Under the pieces are notes generated by a model. That model had not been told where the DNA came from. It saw nothing but the letters and a program-made list of their open reading frames with translations, and searched no databases. Positions 24,777-37,980 of a DNA stretch of 64,000 nt are shown piece after piece. Source of the stretch: Sipunculus nudus (lineage: Eukaryota > Annelida > Sipuncula > Golfingiida > Sipunculidae); the NCBI GenBank assembly GCA_026874595.1, contig CM049314.1:8422729-8486728 (forward strand). The letters run 5' to 3'. The translations under genes were made by a program, and so were the position numbers. How positions within the stretch are numbered: the first letter of the stretch is position 1; each line of letters opens with the position of its first letter.

Positions 24777-27700
24777 TAATCAGTTACAACTGCTGACAGA
24801 AGTTAACAGGAGCAAGTCCAAATCTTAGATTTCATACTTTAAAAGCCAAAAAATTACTAAATCACTTTTGGCAAACACTGTACAGATGATCCTTAGTAAT
24901 AATTTATTGTTGGCAATTCAACAGATACATTAGGTCACTAATACCCACAAGCACTCAAAACCCTCCAGGCCTGAACTGCTCTTGTTCTGTGACAAGAAAA
25001 AGGTATTCCTGTATTTTAATGACTTCGGATAAACATCCAGGGGACCAGCTTTGCGGACAGTTCCCAAATCATCTATTTGACTGTCTTAAATCTTTTAGCC
25101 ACAGGAGCTCTAATTTATATAGGCTCTTACAGTATGCCCTAAGGTTAGTCCACAAACCACGGGGCATGCTGTTCTTTCAACAATATCTTCTATACATGTT
25201 TTAGAACCTATTAGCCTGTGATCCGAGGACTTTCTTCTTGTGCCAGATCCCAAGAGGTCTCCCCCTGCATTACAATAATTTACAAGCTCTGGAGTTGGAT
25301 GAATAAAATCTGATGGCATGGCTTCAATGTAAACCTCAGATATTCAGTCTTGTAGTCCTATGGGGTTTTGTCTCCTCATTCATTTTATTTTTTCTCCTCA
25401 TGGTTTCCTCATTTTTCCTTGTTTTTTTTGGGCACAAGTCCCATTTTCAATTTGGTGCAGACAATGTTTTGTTCTCAGATATCAGCTTACAGATGACCCA
25501 CAATAATAGATCTGGTTAGTTCATAAATCACTGGGTTCCTGAGGAAATACTATGTAAAGGGATTCAACTTTAAACTTCAATTTTGGCCTTTTAAAAACAT
25601 GCATTTTGGCCAATTTGTCATCTCAGATTCTTACAAATGCTCTTGTTCTTTCCCCACCTGCAAGAAATATACACTGAGCATTTCCTGTATGATTTTTTAT
25701 ACTGTTTAAAATTATAGATACCTGAATGGACCATTGAAACAGGCTGTAATGAAAGAATGGGCATATCAAAAACTATGAATGAATTAAAGATATGTACATT
25801 TTTTCACTAAAAGAAGAGATAATCAGAGAGTGTCAGATAGAAAATACTTTTTCCTGCATCAAATACTGAAAATTTAAATTCTGATGCATTATACTTCAGA
25901 GATCCTGAAAACCAATTTTTCAGCACTTCTAGAACTGCCAAGCCTAGAGCCTTCAGGCAAATGTAACTGCATGTTCATTAAACTCTCTGGGCTGAAACTA
26001 CATAATATTATGGTATAAGAAAATAATGGCTTTCCAACTTTGAGAGAAATATCTTTTTAATTCTGTTTAAAGAATAAGGCTTTTTAGGTTTTGCCAGTTT
26101 TGAGGATTAACAAATTAATTTTCTGTTTATTTATTGGCAACAATTTATTTTCAAAAGAAAAAGAACAAAACATAATTCCACAAGAATATGGAATTACTCA
26201 AAAAATCTCAAAATATTAAAAATGAACAAACAAAGGAAAGGTACTCCCAAAATTAGCTCCATATGTATTGTTTTAGCAAAGTGTTCTGGTACATAATATT
26301 AGTAATTTCAGAAGCATTGTTGCTTATATACAGCCAATATACCCCTGATGTCAGGAATCATTGGCACACTCAATTTATGGTCCTTTTCAAACAAAGCAGT
26401 TAATTACTAATAAATATGGACTCATGGGTAGAACACCATGTACTGCATCATGATAGCCAACAAATATAAGTAAACACAGCTGGGGTCTAAGGAAACAAGG
26501 TCTGAGCAAATCCTTATTTTTTCCAGGTTACCGAAAAACAACATTTATTGTTTCTTTCTAGTGCATCAAAATAAGATGAGACTACTTGCAGACATGAAAC
26601 AATTTTCTTAAAGATTTACAAACTCTGGAGAGTATACAGTAGCAGTTAGTGTTTGTTTAAAGCACATTTAAAAGCTGAGCTTGTTGCTTTGAGTTATGAA
26701 CAAATGAACCACCCATTCTTTATTTTGAAATTAAATATCTGTCATATACTTCTCAGTGCTTTTTCATTAACATTTATAACCTACCAGTGGAACTGTTACA
26801 GTATGAACTCTGTGACATACAACTCAGTCAGTACAATTGGTAGGTTAATGTATGTTCTTTCTAGTAAAATGTGTCATACCACTGCACAAATTATGCATTC
26901 CATCAATTTGCAAAGATTTTCATTCCCTGCAAATGGCCTGTTTTGAACCAACCATCATCCTTACCAGCTCTCTGCCATTAATAAATAGAAATTTACATAT
27001 GCTGGTAATTATGCATTCTCGTTTTAGTACATATATGCAACATTCAGTTTGTTAAGATTGCTTTGTTCTGACACAAAACATTTCAGCCCTGCTTCACTCT
27101 GGCAGTGCATATAACCTAACTTTAACTATTTTCACTGGATCAAAAACTGTTGAAGCTGTAAGTTTTATAAATAACCTCTAATGATGCATGTCGTAATATA
27201 TCACATGAGATCATTTTCATATTGCATAATCCATCAAGACTCAGACAGCCCTCGATCAATTCAGCTCACCCGTTTTTACGTTTTCTGAATAATCAGGACA
27301 GAAACTGCTGCAGATAAAATCAATTTATTAAAAAAGACCAGTTGATTTACCACAGAATAATGAAACTAAAGGTCAGGTATCAAAAAGATTAAAAATAAAT
27401 ATTTATCACTCTATAATATAAATATACATGATCATTCAAAAATTTAAGTCTCAAAATTAACAATCACCAACTCTAAAAATTAAAAATCATTATTTACTGT
27501 TCCTACAAGGTACTTTCAATTCTAACTAGTTATATTCATAGCCAAATCTTGGCTCATCCATCAATGAGATTGAATAAGTTCTGATATTTTATGTAAAGGG
27601 TATGAAAGCAGTAATTTAAAAGAAACTCCATTGTGTTCAGATATGGAACCTCACAACCACAATAAGCAAGTACCAGAATATTAAAGCTCATTACTTGATC

Positions 27701-30700
27701 TCCAATAAGAAAGTTAGATATATCCCTCTTTTTGTTTCTGTACAATATAAAGAAACATTGTTAATGCTGGATTTCTAGGAAACCATGAAGTAGGAAAATG
27801 CAGAATGACAATGTGGACTCGCATGAAAAAGCTGAGACAGTACTGTCCATCTGCTGTTTAGAGATTATTATCAATAATAATCTCAAGAACTGGTTCATTC
27901 AATGAAAGCTCTTTTTTTTAAATTTCCCTTCATATTGATGGAGTATAATTAAATCAGATTATTTTATATTTTTCCATTTGGATTATATTACAGTTAAGAG
28001 GCATAACACTCAACAGGTATAGTCTTTTATAATATATATTATAACTGACTTAAAATTAAAACTTATTTTATTTGAATGAATACTTGAATGAATTGATCTT
28101 ATAATTTATTATCTTATGATTAAAACATATTTTTGTAATGAATGCTTGAACAAATGAAATAACCTTGTAATTAACTTATTTGAATGAATACTTGAATTAA
28201 TAAATTCATCTTATAAATAACATATAATTAAAAGTGATAATTTATTCAAATGAATCCTTTAAATATATTAGATGAGATTAAATTTTTTTAATGGTTGATA
28301 TCTTATGCTTTGTATAATACTGAAATTAAGTTCAGAAGAAGCACAAACCCGAGTTTATGGACTGCTAAGGCAGTAACGAGAAAAAAGCAATAAGTTGATG
28401 CCTGCTGGGAAGCAAAGAATAGCTCCTTGATGTATGATTGACACCAACTTGAGCATGAAAACCTTTATTATTTAACTGAGTGACACTAAACTCAAAGAAG
28501 ACAAGTGCAATTATTTTATTTCTCGCTATTTGTGTTAATGTGATGCTCAGCTGACAGAATTCTGAGCTTGCAGGCTTTCTGAATAAAACACCCCACATGT
28601 CAGCAGGGATATGAAGAAGTCAAGCCCAGTGATTTGTATAAAAGATTAGCAGATAACAGTGAAGTACTGGACTTAGTGAAACCAGGTGTGTAGCACAGAG
28701 TGATGATTATTACATCTCCCGATCGTGATATATAAAGACACATGATGATGTGGTGCTGCATCGTCTGAGGGCGGTCACACCGTAAACACACATCACAACA
28801 TGAAATATCACACACTTACATTACACAGGTGTTGATATTGTTAAGTACAGATGGTACAACTAACAGGTAATAAACTGCCCAGGTTTCATGATAACAGATA
28901 GTTCTGAGTGGGGTAGGAAATCATCCAAAGTAAAATCCTACATGATTTTATTCACATAGGCCTGAGGGAGTTTTTGCTTCAGAGGGCCATGTAGCTTACC
29001 ATTTTATACCTTTTATCACTGTAACCTGTATCTATTCTAAACATGCCCAGAAGGTACAAGCAGTGTAGCATTATAATCAGTTAACTTACTTTTCTATGAA
29101 TGATCACCCACTTATATCCACAGAAATCCCACTGCCACCATATAGCCTGTGGCGGATGTTATGTTTGTTCCTTTCAATAAAGTATGTATAATACTAGTAT
29201 AAAAAAAATACATACATTAAGCACCTGTTCTATTTCAAGAGCCTTACAATTTAAAGTGATGAAATGGTGAACCGTTCTTTTTAATATTTTTTTTGGTGGG
29301 GGTTGACTAATACTGCAGTTAATTGAATAAGTCTGATATTACAACTAATGTGTTAACAATATATTTTAAAAATACCTAAAAACATGTTTTTGTAGCAGGG
29401 CTGTAATCAAATCAATGTATTAAAGGCAGATGTTATATGGCAGATGAGTAGCAAATTAATCTACATTTGTATTTACTACCATATGCAACATAAGGTACCT
29501 ACTACCATGGGCCCTCTGTGGTATCTATACTTCAAGGGGCAGTCATAGGTTTATACTACAATAGGCAATCTATGGTGTCTCATAACAAGTTAATACTTAT
29601 CAGAATGAACAATGTACAGTTAGCTTAGTATACAACATCCTCTTTTATATATATGATAATTAAGAAACAGAAAGAGATTTCAATTTTCTTCCCACACTCT
29701 CTATAGTAATGAGAGGATTAAGATTTCATGTTACTCATAGGTCTTTTCCTGTAGGTCTTAAAATTTATATATAAATATATATATATCTCCTTTCAATCCT
29801 GAGCCTCCTTAGGCCTTTCATTAGCAGCATTAGTTTACCAAGGAAACCGAGAATAAGTGTGGTAGGATGACACATTATCAGGTTTGCGATCATGACAAGG
29901 TCATTAACTGCGGTCTTACTCTGTTTGTATACTCTGTAATCTCTGAAGATAATATGACTCACTCATCTTGGATATAACATATCATTGCAATCTCTGTTAA
30001 TAACAGGGACAATGAGGACGAAAACTCTGTTAGAGTCATCAGAAAACACTGAGGGATGGTGAAGTAATCTCCTGAGCTCAGTTTCATCAACGAATTGCCT
30101 GGGGGATGTTCATTGTCAAATCTAATACATACAGAGCAAGTTTCAGCTTGAGGGGAACACAAGCCCGCATCCTTGTCAGACGAAAGTCCAGGGCATAAAA
30201 TACCAACTGTAGTATCGCAGGGAATATCAACACCAGGAATTATGCTTATAACCTATGTTACCTGACATTGGTCAAGCAGACAGGCTTACTGAGAGGTTTT
30301 TACAAACACACTTCATGGCACCTGAGCTGTAAAAGACTCCAGAGTAGCTGATGCCAGGCTCGTCATGTACACAAGTTAAAACTCAGCATTGCCCATCTCC
30401 AGTTCTCAATAAATAAAACTATACCCCTAAGGCAGATTGAGTTGCGATAGAAATGGGGAAGTTAGTGGCCACAGATCTGACCCAATAGGGTGTAAGATAT
30501 TATTTTAATATGTCCCATGAGTCAGGCATAAATGGTACAAGGGCTCAGTTTACTGCACATAGGATACTTTATTGTACATTAAATCAAGGGACGCTGTTTT
30601 CTATGTTCCACGCTGCTCCTAGCTCATGCCTGGAATCTCCTGAGAAAATAACCCCTTGGCAAAACAAGCCACGGGGGATTTCTCCCGCAGCATGAAAAAA

Positions 30701-30964
30701 ACACTTTTCTGTACTACTAAATTTATGGATTTCTTAACTATCCCACCACAAAATAACCTGTACATGAAACTTACAAGACATGCTTCCTTTCAGCTGCAAA
30801 TATGAAATTATAACACTTCGCTAGTTTTATTTCTCAAATGATGAATTTCTCAAATTACCTAATTCCAAATTGTCCCATCACAAAAGTAGCGTTATGATTC
30901 ATTTCAGATACGGAAATGAAATAAAATTCTCTTGATGAAATTATATTCAATGACTGATGAACTA
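24777..30964. other. Intron interior, no gene; decayed AT-rich repeats near 28.0-28.3 kb
   Basis: At about 28060-28260 the phrase TTATTTGAATGAATACTTGAA recurs with drift (about 28073, 28130, 28168), an old tandem duplication of roughly 60-100 bp. (TA)n lies near 29769-29786. The rest is unremarkable. Confidence 0.5.
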
Positions 30965-30978
30965 AGTTATGATTACTA

Positions 30979-31337
30979 ACCAGCTTCTGTGGCTCAGGGG
31001 TAGAGCACAGGACTCAAAGCCTGGAGGTCATGAGTTCAAAGCTCAGCCAAGGCAGGTGAGCATGCTGCAGGCTTAATGGGAAGGCTGTGCCCCACAGCCA
31101 TGTATCACTCACAAATGAGTGGATCTTTCGGGGGTTTCTTGGTTTTATAACCCAGCAATGGGGATGATTACACACAAAGGACCTGCAGGTGCAATAGTCA
31201 CCAGGCCTGGGGGACACCTGGATACTACCGTCACGTAATCCCAAACCAAAATGGGTGCATACTTGGATAAAGAATTAGATAAGAGAGCATATAAGGTGGA
31301 GGCAGTTACCTCAACCAAAAGTTAAAAAAAAAAAAAG
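30979..31337 (+). mobile_element. tRNA-derived SINE (about 358 bp) with target-site duplication
   Basis: The head resembles a tRNA and contains a Pol III A box, TGGCTCAGGGGT (30990-31001), and a B box, GTTCAAAGC (31034-31042, consensus GTTCRANNC), spaced as in a tRNA. A unique body of about 280 nt follows. The element ends in an A-rich tail (about 31323-31336). It is flanked by AGTTATGATTACTA (30965-30978) and AGTTAAGATTACTA (31338-31351), a 14-bp target-site duplication with one mismatch. That supports L1-type target-primed insertion in the sense orientation of the receptor gene. The anticodon arm is too degenerate to name the parent tRNA. Not a functional tRNA gene. Confidence 0.85.
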
Positions 31338-31351
31338 AGTTAAGATTACTA

Positions 31352-33485
31352 TAAAAAGTAACTGTTAACACACACTAGAGTGAAAAAATGTTATCATGAT
31401 GTGCAGTGATAACATACCTGCAGTATCAGCTTCACCATCATATCTTTAACTTAGGATTTAGGACTTACCTGAAAAGAAAATAATATAGATGGATATTCAA
31501 CAAATACACTCCACTGAAATGACATATTTACATAAGATATATCAATATTTCATGTAAACCTAATTTACCACTCCCATGCAATACTTTCTCACCAAACGTA
31601 GCAAGAAATACAGAAATGGCTACATAATATCCCTGAAATACTTTGACTGTGATTATTATGTTTGGATGAATCTTGCAGGGAAAAAATCAAAATGTCATAA
31701 GGACCATTAGATGCTATTTATTAGCTAGGATATGATCAAGAACCCACAACAATGGTTATCCCAAGTAATTATTATTTATGTCATAGCATGTCAGAATGGT
31801 ATAAACTGTACAGGTGAGAAATACAGGTGAGAATGCCATCCCCACCACTTACTCACAGTGAGGTCAAAAACAAAGTTCCTGTTTATATACAGTATATGCT
31901 AGATAACTTGCATACACATGAGTATATCCACTGAACAATTTTCTGGCCAGGAATGTTTTAACTTTCTTAATAACACCATCTTTATTGTTCACCAAGAAAC
32001 AACAACCTTTAAAGAACTTCTTTGCAAAGAGACAATTTATTTCCAGGAAGTAGACAAGTTTTTGCTGACACAGCAAAATATTTTATCTTCTGTACCTATC
32101 ATGGAATGTTCCATTTTAAGAATTATGAATGCAATACAACAATATCTTCATGTTGCAAATAAAATGTGTAGAATTGTAACTCTGTCACCATTTAACTTGG
32201 ATTTTGTGGGTTTTTTTAATGCTGAGACAATGTAAATGAGGACTCCACATTCTGAAACATTCAAGAAACTAAACCTCATATTAGAACTGAGATTAAAGGA
32301 TAAACTATGTCCTCTGCAGACAGGGACAATAAATCAGTTCATCGTTAGTAAAAAGAAACTTTCGCTCCCTGGAGATGTATTCAATGGACTTTTTGTTTCT
32401 ATCCCAGCATGCTTTTAACCAAAGAAAGATTACCAGTCCATTCAGAACCCTCGTGAGAGTTCCTTGTTATTAATGACCTTCCAGCTAAACCTCGGCTGTA
32501 GGCCGTGGTCTCTCCTGTTACAGATTTAGACAAGAGTTATAACAGATGTCCAGACATGACATTATTACAGACGCCAGTTAATGAATGAGCTAGCGGACTC
32601 TTCAAGTACAAACTAGTGAACAATTCAAGGTTTTGTCTGTGTTTAAAAATATCTTAAACAATAGGTTTAAATAACTAGAGTTGGATGAACATTAAATTAG
32701 AGCTGAACAATATCATTTGCTCAAAACATATTTCTGTTATCAACAACTCCGTCATAAATCACAACATAACAGTATTTTTTCATATGTAATGGCAGCTTTT
32801 AATGTCTGATAAATGCAAGTCTGGACTGCTTGGTACAAAACACTTATGGCACAGATATTTATATATGTATGCAACTAGTGTAATAATTAAACTTTAAGAT
32901 TTAACACAAAGAACCTCACATACACTTCCTCTGATACACATATACTCAGGAATACTCAGAAATGACCCAAAAGTACAAAAAAGGACACACTTCTTTGTGT
33001 AAACCAGATATTTCAATGTTCGAAATAGCCATTAAATCCAGACCACGTCTGCCGGATGCCGAGAGAGGGGGGTAATCTATATCAAGATGGATGGGAGGGA
33101 AGCTGTCAGCCATTGGTCATTTTCACTCATACAGAGCCCTAAAGCCCATTTCTTCTGGCTTTTCCATCTCAATGTTAAAGGGGGGCTCATATCCCAAGAC
33201 ACTGATATTAATGATAGATCAACCCCTCTAATAATCCAGTCATTTTGTTTCAGCAAACACAGATGGTAACAAGTTTGGATTCTTTCACTCAATATCTGTT
33301 ATAAAACAAGTAATATAGACTCCTTTTGTGCTTTGCTAATGTTTCTTTAACCTACAGATTTGGTTTATTTTACTACTTTAATGGTTGCCCTTGCCAGGGT
33401 GTACCAGGTACTACATATTCATTTGTGTTTGTTCATTGGCAGGTTGGAGTGTCTATTGCATGATCAATGAAAATTTAGACAAACA
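31352..33485. other. Intron interior, no gene seen
   Basis: A 105-codon plus-strand frame (31918-32235) overlaps a 70-codon minus-strand frame. Neither has recognisable domains. No repeat family identified. Confidence 0.55.
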
Positions 33486-33625
33486 GGGAGTCAATTTTAA
33501 GGTCATTAATAGTCTGTTTGACTAGTTTTTCATTCTCAGGGAGTCCATTTTAAGGTCATAAATAATCTGACTGACTAGTTTTTTTTATTCTCAGGGAGTC
33601 CATTTTAAGGTCATTTATAATATGA
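33486..33625 (+). repeat. 54-bp tandem repeat, about 2.6 copies
   Basis: GGGAGTC(C)ATTTTAAGGTCAT begins at 33486, 33539 and 33594, separated by CTGACTAGTTTTT...ATTCTCA. Each copy contains the half-site AAGGTCA. Confidence 0.85.
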
Positions 33626-35812
33626 TACCAAAAGGGAAGAAGACCAATTTTTTTATAAAGGATTTCATTCAGTCAAAATGAGAAGACCATATTTATTCCT
33701 CACTGTAGGAAAGTATACAAACAAGTCAAAAAGTATTTTAAAATGTTTAAATGGGTTAAAACTGTTTACAGATTTAAAATCTATATTATATATACAGCCT
33801 CAGTTATACACCCTTCCTTTCCCTGGCCTTATAAGATGGGAGACACACAATAAAGGACTTGACATTAACTCTTTTCAAGTGCCTGCCCCACTGGGCTAGT
33901 AACACCCAGCTTTAACTGCCCTAAATAAATTTGGACTTGCCCGACAAAAGTCAGTAAATGTTCCCAGGTTGTACAGTGTGCTTAACATCACTGTTTAGCC
34001 AGTTTTATTTTATATTAGACAATTAGGGTACAGATATATTATCTATATGTTTGAATGGGTAAAAGAAAAAACAATTTGGAAATTTAATTGAAATATAAAG
34101 TAATGGTTTATACAGAACCCACTTGCCAAGTCTGGCAAATATGAGGCCACTTTTGTTTGCCCTGCCATTATTTCCTAAATCTTTCACTTGGTCAGGCAAG
34201 CAGGCACCCATTTATGTGAGGCCCTGACATAGAGTGACCCTTTTCCCTATTTCGCCTCCAAATTAAATCATCATAAAATGAAATGGTCCTTCCGGGGTGG
34301 TCCAGCTTGTAGACATAAATTTCAATGCAGACTTTCTTTGACAGGGACCTGATTACTTGGCCTTGAAAGAGACATTTGTGCTCTACTAAATGTCCTCTGA
34401 TTTTTAATGCTTAATGTTTAAACAGCTATCCTTCATGTAAGAACGCCCCATAAAATGTGTTACCAAATAACATGTAGTTTCAGTCAAGGAAAGGTATCAA
34501 CTTGAGGAAGCTTTTCTGGTGTTCTCTAGTTCTGAAAGCTTTGTTTAGACAGTTTTCGTTAACATAAGTATACCACATAAATTGTGTTTGAAAGGAACAT
34601 TTTCATCCATACCAAGGACACTACTTAAGGAAACGTATCTTCAATGAAAGAACTCCTCAAGGACACAGCCTCTTATATCACCTCTAAAGAAATGGCTACA
34701 CTCAAATGATACTGAAAATGTGTCCTCAAACAAAAGCACCTTCTCCTTAAATTCGCTTTCAAGTCATCATAACACTCCCAACAGATGTCTCCTCTGCATG
34801 TCCACAATAGCACAGCTGCGTGGCTACTCTCTAGAAAAAGTTTACAGCTAATTCATTGGCCAGTCTCCATGCATAAAATCTTTAGGTCTCCAAAATATTT
34901 ACAGAAATTCGCATATCAATTCTACTTGTTCAAAGCTATCAAGTTTTGATGTATTAATAAACTTCCTGGCAGCTATTAAAGTTTACAAGCCACTTTCAGT
35001 GGTGCACACAACTGATCTGCACAGAAACCTCAAGGCTTATACATATAACCATTGTCGATGGTTCATTCCACTTTCATATTTCCAATTAGAAGTGAGTGTT
35101 TTCATGTTATCAATCACAGGAAAATCTTAATGCAAAAAGAAATGAGAGTTATTAATTATTCTTTCATATTATAACAACAGCATATCCATTTAACGCCTAA
35201 TTAAACACATTACTAATTATCACTGGGGACAATGAGCAAATGTTTATCTTCAATCCAGAAGACTGCCCTTTCATGGGATATGACGATTTTTAATAGGAAA
35301 TTCTTTATTTTTTTTTTACAAAACAACTCTATAGAGTTGGCCAAGTTTTTGGCAATGCCTAAATGAGTCTGTGCATACTATTGGCATTATTATAAGACAA
35401 AATAAAATGTCTGAAAAACATTTATAATCCTATGTGGTAAAAACATATGATAATAAACATAATATATATATACATCAACACTAATGATACTGTCAATCAA
35501 TTTTTGGTTGATGAAAATATCCTGTTCCAACTGTAAGTGTAATCAAAATGTATGTTCAAAATTTCAACTGAAATTGAGGTGTCAGGTGGAGACACCAATT
35601 TAAGATGTTACTCATTAAAATCATTAAGTTTTTTGGTAATAATGTAGGTTGGAAATAAGATATTTGATTCACCAATAATTTGGTTGTGTAATCTTATCTG
35701 AACACCCTAATGTTTGTGTTGATAATTACAGAACAAATTTGAGAATTTCTGTCTTGAGATGAATAAAGTGATTTTAATGATTCATTTAATGTATTTGTTT
35801 GTTTATTTTTAG
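33626..35812. other. Intron 3' part up to the acceptor of exon 2
   Basis: No gene. The final 40 nt supply a T-rich tract and the AG acceptor at 35811-35812. Confidence 0.6.
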
Positions 35813-37752
35813 GATTTTTCCCACTGCATCCAAGCATCTGTGTACTCTGGGCCTCGGCTGATGTGTTAATGTGCACTGCATCAATCTGGCACATGTGTAT
35901 AATGTCAATGGATCGTTATTTTACGCTCAAGTACCCAATGAAATACGGACGACGGAAAACAAAGACTAATGTTGCCATTAAAATAACTATTGTGTGGGTG
36001 GTTTCCATGACCATTTGCAGTCCAGTGTTTGTTCTTGGTTATGTGGATTATACAAACGTGTACAACCATGGGTTATGCTTACCAGCTATTCGACCATTCG
36101 TCCTGTACGGATCTATATTTGCCTTTTATGTGCCTCTTGTTATCATGTTTCTCACCTATGCCCTTACCATTAGCATTCTTCACAAAAACCAACAAAGGAT
36201 GAAGAACATGGCGCAGAAAACCAATAAGATCATTGTGCGAAGTGGTGGGGATGGGTTCATGTCAAACACGTTCAAGACAATAGGATCAATTTTTGGTGTT
36301 CGAGTAAGACCAAATCCACATGGTCCTCGCCAGTCCACTGATAACAGCATCGATCTTAGTTATAGTTACAGTTTAACACATAGCAGTAGTGAAACAGATG
36401 AACGCAAGTACATTCCTATGTTTCGTAAAGGTTACCCTCGTGATTCTCTACCAAATAAATTATCTGATCCACCTGTAACCAAACTTGATAATCAAAACTG
36501 CCAAGAAAGAACAATAACTACTGCTATCGTGAATGACACCCATATACCTGATATCAATGTCATTCAGAAAAAATCAATAACTCGATCAAATCCAGAGATG
36601 AATGTTCATCAGAACCTTGGCCAAGCCTGCTCACTTAATTCGGCCGGGACATCTCTTAACAGCATGTTGAGCGATGCTCACTGCAGTAGTGGTGGAAGTG
36701 TATCTGAGGAATCTACAGATATTCAAGAAAAGCTAAGCCAAATAGAACAAGAAATGGATGAATGTCTGAGAGAAAATGCCAAACTGTTTAACTGCTCTGT
36801 TCGCAAAAAGCATCTCCAGTGTCTGCAACAAGAAAAGGATATGCTTAAAGAGAAAGCAGCAGGAAAAAAGAGGAATTTCTTGGGCAGGGCCTTTTCTACA
36901 AGAGAGAGGCGTCACAATGATACCAAAGCAAAGTCAGACCGAACAAAATATAAAAATAAATTGCGGCACACACAATCGGCCCCATTGTGTCAACCAGAAG
37001 AAAGTTCAGACGAGAGTGATAGTGCAACAACACAATCTGATCTGAGGACAATTCATCTAAAACCACAAGGGTGCTATGTATATAAAATGACCGATCCATC
37101 TGAGTTAGGATCTGAAAGCATGCAAATCCAGACAGAGGAAGTGAGCCAGGTCACTGAAAGGCCGATGTCTCCACCTCCTGACACTGAACTCACGCAGAGA
37201 CCTCGCATGACCACCCTATCCTCACTGAGGAGGAAACTCACATTCAAAAAGCCCAAACCTTATAAAATTAAAGGTGGTCATCACAGATCTGCCAATGGAG
37301 TGATTTCCAAAGTGATAAAATGGAACGATCCTGCATTTTATGCTGCAAATGGATCGACCACTCAAATCATGTCAAAACGACGGGCAAGTAATGAGAAAAA
37401 AGCCTCCAAGGTGCTGGGGATTATTTTTGTAGTGTTTGTGGTACTATGGACTCCGTTTTTCATACTGAATGTTTTGTCTGCAACATGTGATTCTTGTATG
37501 CAGTATGTCACACCGTGGTTAATGGCCATTATTGTATGGCTCGGTTGGTTGGCATCCTTGGCTAACCCAATCATCTATACAATGTTTAATACATCTTTCC
37601 GCAGAGCTTTCTATAATGTTTTGACTTGCAAATATTCTCGACGTAGTCGCAACCAGCGACCTCCTGATACCATGTTATACAGTACAAACACGAACTGGCT
37701 CGATGAGAGACGTGCAACTATGACATGGACCATGATGCCATTAAGAGAATAA
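35813..37752 (+). CDS. HTR2-like: 5-HT2-like serotonin receptor, exon 2 (TM3 to stop)
   Basis: The exon continues the exon 1 frame (G180 split, then FFPLHPSIC) and ends at TAA 37750-37752. Seen: ECL1/TM3 Cys C189; the amine-binding Asp D3.32 = D196 in ADVLMCTASIW; DRY at 213-215; W4.50 = W241; ECL2 Cys C268; TM5 GSIFAFYVP with S5.43 = S280, A5.46 = A283 and P5.50 = P287; TM6 KVLGIIFVVFVVLWTPFF with W6.48 = W725 and P6.50 = P727; an ECL3 CxxC pair (C738, C741); NPIIY at 764-768; and helix 8 with C785, a possible palmitoylation site. KVLGI..F and PFF in TM6 favour 5-HT2 over D2 or adrenergic receptors, so Gq coupling is expected. ICL3 is about 400 residues (about 301-707). It has a predicted coiled coil (about 480-528), an acidic Ser cluster (577-588) and an RRAS PKA-type site at S705. 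No PDZ-like 5-HT2 terminus is present (ends PLRE). There is no further intron. Confidence 0.92.
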
Positions 37753-37980
37753 AATACAAAATGAATGCTTCAATTCCACCATATCATTTTGATATTCCTT
37801 CAACCTTTCAATACCTGCCGATCAGGTGTCATTATCAAAGACAAAATTTGTAAATGTCCACGTCACAGAAACAACGACAATGATAGTATCAATACCTAGA
37901 TATTTGAAATAAAGAAATATCAGCTTTTTTGTGAAAAATTTTATCTGAATGGAAATAAAATATTTCATTGTATTTTTACA
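37753..37980 (+). terminator. 3' UTR with two polyadenylation signals
   Basis: AATAAA occurs at 37908-37913 and 37954-37959, 156 and 202 nt after the stop codon. The second is followed by a T-rich tract. The end of the transcript is probably within about 30 nt of one of them. More distal sites cannot be excluded. Confidence 0.55.

Larger units (their letters stand above)
7622..35812 (+). other. Single 28.2-kb intron of the receptor gene
   Basis: The donor is GTAAGT at 7622. The acceptor is a T-rich tract with AG at 35811-35812 (GTTTGTTTATTTTTAG). The intron is phase 1 and splits the Gly codon at the TM2/ECL1 boundary. From memory, vertebrate HTR2 genes carry an intron at about this place. 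It is filled with low-complexity AT-rich DNA and the mobile elements listed separately. I saw no cassette exon that would fit phase 1 and add GPCR sequence. Confidence 0.85.

Noticed and set aside
30979-31050. Functional tRNA gene
   Set aside because: A and B boxes are good, but the anticodon and acceptor stems do not pair properly. The body, A-tail and target duplications show a SINE.
36733-37574. Several minus-strand and alternate-frame ORFs within exon 2
   Set aside because: They overlap the conserved receptor reading frame and are its shadows.
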